The notes under the pieces were generated by a model. That model saw only the letters and a list, made by a program, of their open reading frames with translations, made no database searches and had not been told where the DNA came from. A stretch of 64,000 bases of DNA from an uncultured Faecalibacterium sp. (GTDB lineage: Bacteria; Bacillota; Clostridia; Oscillospirales; Ruminococcaceae). The stretch covers positions 6,201 through 70,200 of the forward strand of contig UQGD01000008.1 of NCBI GenBank assembly GCA_900540455.1, given 5' to 3'. This document shows positions 1 through 6,782 of this stretch, in pieces. The position numbers were made by a program, and so were the translations under genes. Positions within the stretch are counted from its first letter, which is position 1, and every line of letters starts with the position of its first letter.

Positions 1-1
1 A

Positions 2-691
2 AAACGCCTGCCCGGGCAGCTGTCCGGCGGGCAGCAGCAGCGGGCGGCACTGGCCCGCATCCTGGTGGGACAGCCGGAAGCGCTGCTGCTGGACGAGCCG
101 TTCAGCGCCCTGGACAGCTTCCTGCGGGAAGAAGTGGAGGCGCAGCTGGCGGCTCTGCTGGCCGAGTTTGACCGTCCTGCCCTGCTGGTGACCCATAACC
201 GGGACGAAGCGTACCGGTTGTGCCCCGCACTGGCGGTGTTGGAAAAGGGCCGGGTGCTGCGCAGCGGCCCCACCCGGCAGGTCTTTGCCGACCCCCAGAC
301 CCTGGCTGCCGCCCGGCTTACCGGGTGCAAGAACATCCTGCCCTGCGTCCGGCGTGCGGAACATACCGTGGAGCTGGCAGGCTGGGGCAGGACGCTGCGG
401 GTGGAAAAGGCGGTGCCGGAGCACTGCCGTTTTGTGGGCGTGCGGGCGCACGATCTGCGGCGCCCATTGCCAGGGGCGGAGAACCTGGTGCCGGTGCGCC
501 CGGGCCAGGTGAGCGAGGACCCCTTTGATTGGAACCTGGACTGTACCAGCCCGGCGGGGGGCGGGCATCTGTGGTGGAAGGTGTCCAAGGGCACCTTGAT
601 CGAGCCATGCCCGCCTTTGCCGGATATGCTGGAGATACCGGCAGCTGCTATCATGCCGCTGATCGGAACTGAGGAGGATTTGCATCAATGA
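2..691 (+). CDS. modC: Molybdate-type ABC transporter ATP-binding protein, 5' end cut by window
   Basis: This is the C-terminal part of an ABC ATPase; the open frame runs in from the window edge, so the Walker A region is missing. The visible part begins with the signature motif LSGGQQQR, followed by Walker B (ALLLDEPFSALDS) and the switch histidine in LLVTHNRDEAYRL. The last ~110 residues are a separate domain of the TOBE/MOP kind found in ModC. Its stop overlaps the next start by 4 bp (ATGA), and the next four genes make or insert molybdenum cofactor, so molybdate import is the best reading. That substrate is inferred from context; sulfate or another oxyanion is not excluded by the visible sequence. 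Confidence 0.8.
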   Translation, partial: KRLPGQLSGGQQQRAALARILVGQPEALLLDEPFSALDSFLREEVEAQLAALLAEFDRPALLVTHNRDEAYRLCPALAVLEKGRVLRSGPTRQVFADPQTLAAARLTGCKNILPCVRRAEHTVELAGWGRTLRVEKAVPEHCRFVGVRAHDLRRPLPGAENLVPVRPGQVSEDPFDWNLDCTSPAGGGHLWWKVSKGTLIEPCPPLPDMLEIPAAAIMPLIGTEEDLHQ

Positions 692-1713
692 AATTGATCG
701 AGACACGGCAGGCCGTGGGCCATGTGCTCTGCCATGATATGACCCAGATCATCCGGGGCGTTACCAAGGATGCCCGCTTCCGGAAGGGACACGTTGTCAC
801 CGAGGAGGATATCCCGGTGCTGCTGTCCCTGGGAAAGGATCATCTGTATGTTTGGGAACAGGACGATACCACCTACCATGAAAACGAAGCCGCCGAGATC
901 CTGCGGGGGCTGTGCCAGAACGAAGGGATGCACCCCACCCCGGTAAAGGAAGGCAAGATCGAGCTGATCGCCGACCGGGACGGACTGTTCCGGGTGGATG
1001 TGGAGCGTCTGAACGCCGTAAACGATGTGGAGCAGATCATGGTGGCCACCCGGCACACCAATACCCCGGTCAAAGCCGGGGACAAACTGGCCGGGACGCG
1101 GATCATCCCGCTGGTTATCAAAAAGCAGCAGCTGGAGCAGGCGGTGCAGGCTGCCGGAGATACCCCGCTGCTGGAGCTTTTGCCCTATAAGCTGCAGCGG
1201 GCTGGTCTGGTGACGACCGGCAACGAGGTGTTCTATGGCCGCATCCAGGATACCTTTACCCCAGTGGTCAAGGCAAAGCTGGCAGCCTACGGCATCCAGG
1301 TGGAGCACCACCGCATGGTGCCTGACGATATGCAGGCCATCCGGGATGCAGTGCTGGAGCTGAAGGAGCTGGGTTGTGAGATGATCGTGACCACCGGCGG
1401 CATGAGCGTGGACCCGGACGACCAGACCCCCGGCGCCATCAAGCAGACCGGGGCACGGGTGGTGAGCTACGGCGCACCGGTGCTGCCGGGGGCTATGTTC
1501 CTGCTGGCGTATTTTGAGGATGGGACCCCGGTGCTGGGCCTGCCCGGCTGCGTGATGTATGCCGCCGCCACGATTTTTGACCTGGTGCTGCCCCGGGTGG
1601 CGGCCGGCGTGGAGCTGACCCGGCGGGATATCACCCGGATGGGGGCAGGCGGCCTGTGTCTGGGCTGCCCGGTATGCACCTATCCCAACTGCGGGTTTGG
1701 AAAAGGAGTCTGA
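688..1713 (+). CDS. MoeA-like molybdopterin-binding protein with Cys-rich tail
   Basis: A 341-residue protein of the MoeA/MogA fold group. The molybdopterin-binding domain is in the second half: a TTGNEVFYGRI strand-turn, then TTGGMSVDPDDQTPGAI, then GLPGCVMYAAATIFDLVLP. It lacks a second complete MoeA-style N-terminal region, and the neighbour at 1716 is a full MoeA, so this is a paralogue, probably in molybdate insertion or cofactor handling. The C-terminus is odd: the last 18 residues carry cysteines 324, 327, 330 and 335 (CX2CX2CX4C), a possible metal or cluster ligand set. It starts inside the modC stop (ATGA) and is followed 2 bp later by moeA, so it is translationally tied to the operon. 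Confidence 0.85.
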   Translation: MKLIETRQAVGHVLCHDMTQIIRGVTKDARFRKGHVVTEEDIPVLLSLGKDHLYVWEQDDTTYHENEAAEILRGLCQNEGMHPTPVKEGKIELIADRDGLFRVDVERLNAVNDVEQIMVATRHTNTPVKAGDKLAGTRIIPLVIKKQQLEQAVQAAGDTPLLELLPYKLQRAGLVTTGNEVFYGRIQDTFTPVVKAKLAAYGIQVEHHRMVPDDMQAIRDAVLELKELGCEMIVTTGGMSVDPDDQTPGAIKQTGARVVSYGAPVLPGAMFLLAYFEDGTPVLGLPGCVMYAAATIFDLVLPRVAAGVELTRRDITRMGAGGLCLGCPVCTYPNCGFGKGV

Positions 1714-1715
1714 CC

Positions 1716-2924
1716 ATGCGCAAGCAGATCGAACTGGAACAGGCGGCAGAGCTGGTATGCGCCGCTCTGCATCCCCTGGAGGGGGAGGAGCAGGCAGGGC
1801 TTTTGCAGTCCATGGGCCGGGTGCTGGCCCGGGATATGATCAGCCAGCAGCCCAACCCGCCCTTTGACCGTTCGCCGGTGGACGGCTATGCCTGCCGCAG
1901 CGCAGACCTGGCCCAGGCCAGCCCGGAGAGCCCTGCCCGCCTGCGGGTGGTGGCAGAGGTGGACGCCGGCGGCTGGTACGCCGGTACCGTGGCCCCTGGC
2001 GAATGTGTGCGCATCATGACCGGCGGTGCGATCCCCGACGGATGCGACTGTGTTCAGTGGCAGGAAAAAACCAATTACGCCGAGGATGTGGTGGAGGTCT
2101 ATGCCCCGGTGCCCCATCACGGCAACTACTGTTTTGCGGGCGAGGACTACCCTGCCGGGGAGCTGCTGCTGTCTGCCGGCACCCGCATTGGCGCAGTGGA
2201 GGTAGGCATCCTGGCGGGGATGGGCCTGGCAGAGGTGCCGGTGCGTCCCCGGCCCCGGGTGGCGCTGCTGACCACCGGCGACGAGGTCACCGCCCCGGGA
2301 CAGCCTTTGGAACAGGGGCGTATCTACAATCAAAACCTCTGGTTGACTGCTGCCCGCCTCACGGAGCTGGGCGCAGAGCTGACCGTTGCCCGCCAGCTGC
2401 CGGATGATGCCGCAGCCGTGGCCCAAGCGGTGCAGGAGGCGGCTGCCGATGCAGACTTTGTGCTGACCACCGGGGGCGTTTCGGTGGGCAAAAAAGATAT
2501 CCTCCATGCAGTGACGGCGCAGCTGGGGGTGGATCCGGTATTCTGGAAGGTCCGCATGAAGCCGGGCAGCCCGGCGCTGTTCTGGAAGTGGAACGGCGTG
2601 CCGGTGCTGAGCCTGTCCGGCAATCCCTTTGGAGCGGCGGCTCATATCGAGCTGCTGGTGCGGCCCATGCTGGCAGCCCTGACCGGCTGCCCGGCTCTTG
2701 CGCCGGTGCGCCGCCGGGCGGTGCTGCAAAGCGCCTTTGCAAAGGCCAGCCCCAACCGGCGCTTCGTCCGGGGCGTCTGTCAGGATGGACAGGTCACCCT
2801 GCCCCAGAGGCTTCATGCTTCGGGGGTGCTTTCCAGTATGCAGGGATGCAACTGTATGCTGGACCTGCCCGCAGGCAGCCCGCCCCTGGAGCCGGGGCAG
2901 AGTGTAGATGTGGTGATGCTGTGA
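1716..2924 (+). CDS. moeA: Molybdopterin molybdenumtransferase MoeA
   Basis: MoeA inserts molybdenum into adenylylated molybdopterin in the cytoplasm. The 402-residue product has the family landmarks: the substrate-loop motif RSPVDGYACRSAD near residue 50, GDEVTAPGQPLEQGRIYNQN, TTGGVSVGKKD in the MoCF domain and LSGNPFGAAAHIELLVRP near the end. The ATG at 1716 is chosen over an in-frame GTG at 1656 because AAAGGAG lies 8 bases upstream and the longer form would overlap the previous gene by 58 bases. Its stop TGA shares one base with the mobB start (TGATG). Confidence 0.93.
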   Translation: MRKQIELEQAAELVCAALHPLEGEEQAGLLQSMGRVLARDMISQQPNPPFDRSPVDGYACRSADLAQASPESPARLRVVAEVDAGGWYAGTVAPGECVRIMTGGAIPDGCDCVQWQEKTNYAEDVVEVYAPVPHHGNYCFAGEDYPAGELLLSAGTRIGAVEVGILAGMGLAEVPVRPRPRVALLTTGDEVTAPGQPLEQGRIYNQNLWLTAARLTELGAELTVARQLPDDAAAVAQAVQEAAADADFVLTTGGVSVGKKDILHAVTAQLGVDPVFWKVRMKPGSPALFWKWNGVPVLSLSGNPFGAAAHIELLVRPMLAALTGCPALAPVRRRAVLQSAFAKASPNRRFVRGVCQDGQVTLPQRLHASGVLSSMQGCNCMLDLPAGSPPLEPGQSVDVVML

Positions 2925-3427
2925 TGAAAACGCCGGGATTGTTTGCGATCTCCGGGGTGAAGAACTCCGGCAAGACCACGTATTGTGAAAAAGTGATCCC
3001 TGCGCTGACGGCGCTGGGGCTGCAGGTGGCGGTGATCAAGCACGATGGACACGAGTTTGAAGCGGATGTGCCCGGCACCGACAGCAGCCGCTGTTTTGCA
3101 GCGGGCGCTGTGGGAACGGTGGTGTTTTCGGATGCCAAGTTCTGTGCGGTGCGCCGCTGGTCTGCCCCGGATCTGGATGTGCTGACAGGTCTGTTCCCGC
3201 AAGCGGATGTGATCCTGCTGGAAGGGTTCAAGCACTGGCCCGGCCCGAAGATCGAGCTGGTGCGCCGGGGCAACAGCACTGCACCGGTCTGCACCGGGCA
3301 GGTGCTGGCCATTGCCACCGACCTGCCGGAGCTGGACACCCATGGCCTGCCCCGCCTCTCGTTGGAGGATGGGGAGGCTGCGGCCCGGCTGATCCGGGAT
3401 CATCTGGAGGGCAGGGCGGATGCGTGA
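2924..3427 (+). CDS. mobB: Molybdopterin-guanine dinucleotide biosynthesis adaptor MobB
   Basis: A 167-residue P-loop GTPase. The Walker A motif is ISGVKNSGKTT at the N-terminus, and DVILLEGFKHWPGPKIELVRR is the typical MobB middle motif. MobB assists MobA in forming the dinucleotide form of the cofactor needed by DMSO-reductase-family enzymes, which fits the dmsA gene 3.8 kb downstream. The ATG at 2924 overlaps the moeA stop by one base; a longer in-frame reading back to 2588 lies wholly inside moeA and is rejected. The 3' end overlaps mobA by 8 bp. Confidence 0.92.
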   Translation: MKTPGLFAISGVKNSGKTTYCEKVIPALTALGLQVAVIKHDGHEFEADVPGTDSSRCFAAGAVGTVVFSDAKFCAVRRWSAPDLDVLTGLFPQADVILLEGFKHWPGPKIELVRRGNSTAPVCTGQVLAIATDLPELDTHGLPRLSLEDGEAAARLIRDHLEGRADA

Positions 3428-3992
3428 TGTAAGTTTTATCCTGCTGGCGGGGGGACATTCCTCCCGGATGGGGCGGGATAAGGCCCAGCTGTGCTGGCAG
3501 GGCAAGACCTTTTTGCAGCACCAGGCAGAAAAGGCCCAGGCTCTGGGCGTGGGGGAGATCCTGGTCTCGGGATACCGGGGCGGGGACTGCCCCTGGCGGG
3601 TGGTGCCGGATGTCTACCCGGAGCGGGGGCCTTTGGGCGGGCTGCACGCCTGCTTCCAGGCGGCGGCACATCCGTTGTGCCTGGTGCTCAGCGTGGATGT
3701 GCCCTTGGTGAGCGCAGAGATCCTGTCCCGGCTGGTGCAGGCCCAGCGCATCCAGGGCGGGGATGCGGTGCTGGCCTGCTGCAATGGCAAGTGGGAACCG
3801 CTGATCGGGGTATACCGGGCAGAGCTGGCAGAGCAGATCGAGCAGCTGATCCGTCCCGGTCCGGCCCCGGTGCGGCGGCTGATCCAAAGCTGTGACGCCC
3901 GCTTTTTGCAGCTGGAACCGGCGTGCCAGCCTTTGCTGCAAAACTGCAATGACCCTGCAGCCTACGCTGCCCTGCTGGCAGGACAAAAATAA
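3420..3992 (+). CDS. mobA: Molybdenum cofactor guanylyltransferase MobA
   Basis: MobA transfers GMP from GTP to molybdopterin. The 190-residue product opens with the nucleotidyltransferase motif LLAGGHSSRMGRDKAQL, has the metal-site region LVLSVDVPLVS near residue 94 and ends at the normal family length. It overlaps mobB by 8 bp and is the last gene of the modC-moeA2-moeA-mobB-mobA run, followed directly by a hairpin terminator at 3993-4022. Confidence 0.93.
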   Translation: MRDVSFILLAGGHSSRMGRDKAQLCWQGKTFLQHQAEKAQALGVGEILVSGYRGGDCPWRVVPDVYPERGPLGGLHACFQAAAHPLCLVLSVDVPLVSAEILSRLVQAQRIQGGDAVLACCNGKWEPLIGVYRAELAEQIEQLIRPGPAPVRRLIQSCDARFLQLEPACQPLLQNCNDPAAYAALLAGQK

Positions 3993-4022
3993 AAAAGCCC
4001 CCGCCGCAGGACGGGAGCTTTT
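3993..4022. terminator. Bidirectional terminator between mobA and the ferredoxin-type gene
   Basis: The arms AAAAGC-C-CCCG and CGGG-A-GCTTTT form a hairpin with an A-tract on the left and T-tract on the right, so it can serve the convergent genes on both sides. Confidence 0.75.
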
Positions 4023-4034
4023 GGGAAGATACAG

Positions 4035-5090
4035 TCAGAGCCGGCGGCCGGGGACCCGGGCCTGCTTTTTGCGGCAGGCCGGACAGAGATCCGGGTCGCT
4101 GCCCGGGCGGATGGGGTGGCCGCAATGGCGGCACTGTGCCTGCTCGGTTACGGCCAGACAAACGGTGTTCAGGTCCGGCAGCTGCGCAATGGCTGTGCCG
4201 GAGATCGCCTTGTCCGGGCAGAGCTGGGCGCACAGCTCGCAGCCAGTACACCGGGAGGGGAACAGCTGCACCGCCACCTTGCCATCCGGCTGGGGGGTGA
4301 ATTGCAGTGCCTTTTGGGGGCAGATGGCCTCACAGATGCCGCAGCCCCAGCATTTTTCGGTAAAGCGGGGCAGGATCCAGCCATGAGCGCCGGGGTGAGC
4401 CAGCATCTGCTGGTGCAGCAATCCCCGGTAGACCAGTCCCTCGCTGGGCTGCTGCTTGCTGCCCGGCAGCTGTCCGGCCAGCTTGCCCAGCCCCTTCTGA
4501 CCCTGGGCCAGGGCGCTGCGCAGCAGCCCCCGGCGGGTCGTGGCGCCATGCTCCGGCACAGGAGCGCCGCTGTCATCCAGCTGGATGCGGCGGCCAAACT
4601 CCTCCGCACCCCAGAAGATCAGGAGCTTTTCCAGGTTCTGCCGCAGCAGCGCCGCCGCAGCGTCCTGTTCGCATTGGGCACAGGGAGCAATATCCAGGAT
4701 CACCGGCCCCCGCAGGGATAAGGCGGCCAGATACTCCCAGGGCAGTGCAGCCAGACAGTGTACCGACAGATCGTTCTGCCGGGCGGCGGCATCGCAGCCC
4801 AGCCATACCGGGCCTTCGGGCTTTTTCAGCAGTGCAGCCTGCGCCTCCAGGGTATCCGGGGCAGGGGAGATGCAGCGGGTGGTGCAGGCGCTTACACACA
4901 GGCCGCAGTTGGCACAGGCGTTGAAGCGGGGCACAAAGCCCGGTTTCTGGTACAGCGCCTGGGGACAGATATCCTGGCAGGCGGTGCAGCGGCTGCGCAT
5001 CTGGCGCTTGTTGTGGCAGCGGGCGGGGTCCACCGTGGGGTGGTCCTGGGCCAGCAGTGCCTTTGCGGCGGGATCAAGAAAAAAAGACAT
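4035..5090 (-). CDS. Multi-[4Fe-4S] electron-transfer protein with C-terminal zinc ribbon
   Basis: A 351-residue, Cys-rich, soluble protein. Cluster motifs near the N-terminus are CTACQDICPQAL (Cys 35, 38, 42, with Cys 25 available as a fourth ligand) and CANCGLCVSACTTRC (59-73). A middle segment has GCDAAARQ, VHCLAALPWEYL and DIAPCAQCEQD, a pattern seen in some HdrD/MvhD-like ferredoxins. Two more cluster motifs follow (CWGCGICEAICP and CTGCELCAQLCP), and the end is a CX2C...CX2C ribbon (CRHCGHP...CPACRKK). The ATG at 5090 has GGGAGG upstream; a 35-residue longer frame would run into the divergent tetR. It lies between Moco synthesis genes and the torD/dmsAB locus, so it may pass electrons to DmsAB. 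This is inferred from position only. Confidence 0.75.
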   Translation of the reverse strand: MSFFLDPAAKALLAQDHPTVDPARCHNKRQMRSRCTACQDICPQALYQKPGFVPRFNACANCGLCVSACTTRCISPAPDTLEAQAALLKKPEGPVWLGCDAAARQNDLSVHCLAALPWEYLAALSLRGPVILDIAPCAQCEQDAAAALLRQNLEKLLIFWGAEEFGRRIQLDDSGAPVPEHGATTRRGLLRSALAQGQKGLGKLAGQLPGSKQQPSEGLVYRGLLHQQMLAHPGAHGWILPRFTEKCWGCGICEAICPQKALQFTPQPDGKVAVQLFPSRCTGCELCAQLCPDKAISGTAIAQLPDLNTVCLAVTEQAQCRHCGHPIRPGSDPDLCPACRKKQARVPGRRL

Positions 5091-5128
5091 AGAAAAAACC
5101 TCCCGATCAGGGGAAAGGATGGCCAAAG

Positions 5129-5770
5129 ATGGCACAACGAGAAACCAAAGGGGATCTGCGCATCGACCGCACCCAGAACCTGCTGCGCAGGGCAATGCTG
5201 GAGCTGCTGCGTCAGATGTCCTTTGAGGAGATCACGGTCAAGCTGCTGGCCCAGCAGGCCACCATCAACCGCAAGACCTTTTATGCCCATTACAGCGGCA
5301 AGGAGCAGCTGCTGGAGGAGATGTTCCGGGAAGCGGACGAGGCGCTGTGCGGCTGCCTGGTGTATCAAAAACCCATGCCGGACGCCCAGCCAGACCGGGA
5401 ACAGATGGAAGCGGATCTGCGCCGGTACCTGTCCACAGTGGATCAGTACCGGGAATATCTGGAGACCCTGTATACCGACAGCACTACCGCCATTGGGATG
5501 CGGGTGCTGGACGAGGTGATCCAGCAGGGGCACAGCTGCCTGTTCCTCACGCCGGACAGCCGGGGGCGGCTGCCGGTGCGGCTGTGGCATGCAAAGATCG
5601 TTACCTTCTTCTTCTCCACCTGGGACTGGTGGCTGGACCAGCAGGATTACACGGTGGAGGAGGGCGCAGCGCTGCTATGCCGGTCCATGCTGGTCAGCGA
5701 AGCCGGGGTCTTTCGGTATGTGCGTGCCCGGGAAAAACGCCCGCCAGAAGAGCAGGCAGAGGATAAATAA
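5129..5770 (+). CDS. TetR/AcrR-family transcriptional regulator
   Basis: A 213-residue protein. The N-terminal helix-turn-helix region spans about residues 30-65 (ITVKLLAQQATINRKTFYAHYSGKEQLLEEM), characteristic of TetR proteins with the KTFYAHY recognition helix. The C-terminal ligand domain is not recognisable. It is divergent from the multi-[4Fe-4S] gene with only 38 bp between the starts, so it probably controls that gene and itself. The ligand is unknown. The ATG at 5129 follows AGGGGAAAGG. Confidence 0.88.
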   Translation: MAQRETKGDLRIDRTQNLLRRAMLELLRQMSFEEITVKLLAQQATINRKTFYAHYSGKEQLLEEMFREADEALCGCLVYQKPMPDAQPDREQMEADLRRYLSTVDQYREYLETLYTDSTTAIGMRVLDEVIQQGHSCLFLTPDSRGRLPVRLWHAKIVTFFFSTWDWWLDQQDYTVEEGAALLCRSMLVSEAGVFRYVRAREKRPPEEQAEDK

Positions 5771-5818
5771 AAAATGGATCTATCCGGGGCACGCCCAGAA
5801 CGGATAGATCCATTTTTG
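5769..5818. terminator. Strong bidirectional terminator
   Basis: A 16-17 bp perfect stem (AAAATGGATCTATCCG and its complement) with a 14-base loop, flanked by A- and T-tracts. It separates the convergent tetR and torD-like genes. Confidence 0.92.
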
Positions 5819-5823
5819 TTTGC

Positions 5824-6519
5824 TCAGTTCTCTGCCAGGGTCTGGATCAGCTCAGCCAGCAGGGCCTGATCCTGCTGCAAAAATGCGGCGTTGATCTCCA
5901 CCAGCCGGGGGTACAGCAGCTGCACCTTTACCTTCTGCATCCGCTGCACGAACTGGGGCACCCAGGCCAGCAGGTGGCTGCTGAGGAAGATGTTCTGCAC
6001 ACGCAGCTGCGCCAGCGCACCCTGCAGGTTGCCTGCCTGGAACAGCTCCAGCGCCTTCTGGCTCAGCTTGGCCATAAAGTCCAGCTCCAGGCCCAGGCTG
6101 TCGTCTGCTACATGGGGGTAGCCCTGGGGCAGGTAGCCCTGAGAGCGGTAGAAGTCCCGCACTTCCAGGGTGATGTCGGTAAACAAAAACTCCTGCTTGC
6201 CCCGGTACACAGACTCCCAGGGCGGGGCGGGCAGCTTGCCCGGCCCGATGAACAGGTGCATATATTCGTTTTCCACTGCTTCGGCTATGTCCGGGTCGGC
6301 AAGGCGCGGGGGCAGGCCCGGCAGCCATTCAGCGCCTTGGGCCAAGGCGTCCTGATCGTCGGCGGCAAACAGCCCAAGCGCCTGGGCAGTAAAGGGGGAG
6401 CACAACAGATCCAACAGCTCCTTTTGGGGCTGCTGACTGAACATCTGGTGGAACAGGCTGTACAGGTAATGCCGCCCGGCAAGCACGGCTGCAATGGATT
6501 CCAGCTGGGTTTGGGTCAT
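5824..6519 (-). CDS. TorD/DmsD-family molybdoenzyme chaperone
   Basis: A 231-residue, all-helical protein of the TorD family, cytoplasmic chaperones that bind the Tat signal of DMSO-reductase-type enzymes and hold them until cofactor is inserted. Recognisable pieces are YLYSLFHQMFSQQPQKELLDLL near the N-terminus, NEYMHLFIGPGKLPAPPWESVY and the DFYRSQGY segment that follows. It is divergent from dmsA across a 263-bp spacer, which supports DmsA as the client. The ATG at 6519 is chosen because GCGAGG precedes it; the upstream in-frame extension is AT-rich spacer sequence without this composition. Confidence 0.88.
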   Translation of the reverse strand: MTQTQLESIAAVLAGRHYLYSLFHQMFSQQPQKELLDLLCSPFTAQALGLFAADDQDALAQGAEWLPGLPPRLADPDIAEAVENEYMHLFIGPGKLPAPPWESVYRGKQEFLFTDITLEVRDFYRSQGYLPQGYPHVADDSLGLELDFMAKLSQKALELFQAGNLQGALAQLRVQNIFLSSHLLAWVPQFVQRMQKVKVQLLYPRLVEINAAFLQQDQALLAELIQTLAEN

Positions 6520-6635
6520 GGGTGGGCCTCGCTTTCTTTTGATGCTATCATTTAACCATAAAGCCTGTGGTTTCGCAAGCTTTTGTGAAAAATATCGAAC
6601 TTTCCCCCGGAAATGGAAAACTTTGCAATGCAATT

Positions 6636-6664
6636 TTGACAAATGTATTGGTACGCTTTATCAA
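6636..6664 (+). promoter_or_regulatory. Candidate promoter of dmsAB
   Basis: TTGACA at 6636-6641, a 17-base spacer and TATCAA at 6659-6664, upstream of dmsA. The -10 is weak, as expected if an activator is needed. Confidence 0.5.
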
Positions 6665-6684
6665 AAGTGGGCATTAAGTAACAC

Positions 6685-6720
6685 AAAGCAGGAATATGTC
6701 CATTGCCTTATTCCCGCTTT
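6685..6720 (+). promoter_or_regulatory. Inverted repeat in dmsA leader
   Basis: AAAGCAGGAATA (6685-6696) and TATTCCCGCTTT (6709-6720) pair over 12 bases with one mismatch and a 12-base loop. A second small dyad, GATAA-GA-TTATC, lies at 6724-6735. No T-run follows, so an operator or leader hairpin is more likely than a terminator. Confidence 0.5.
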
Positions 6721-6782
6721 GTTGATAAGATTATCTGTAGAACGAACATACTGGGCGGCTATACGCCGCAAGGAGGAACACA

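Noticed and set aside
4550..4590. Twin-arginine motif TRRGLLR in the multi-cluster ferredoxin gene
   Set aside because: It is internal and not followed by a hydrophobic stretch, so it is not an export signal.
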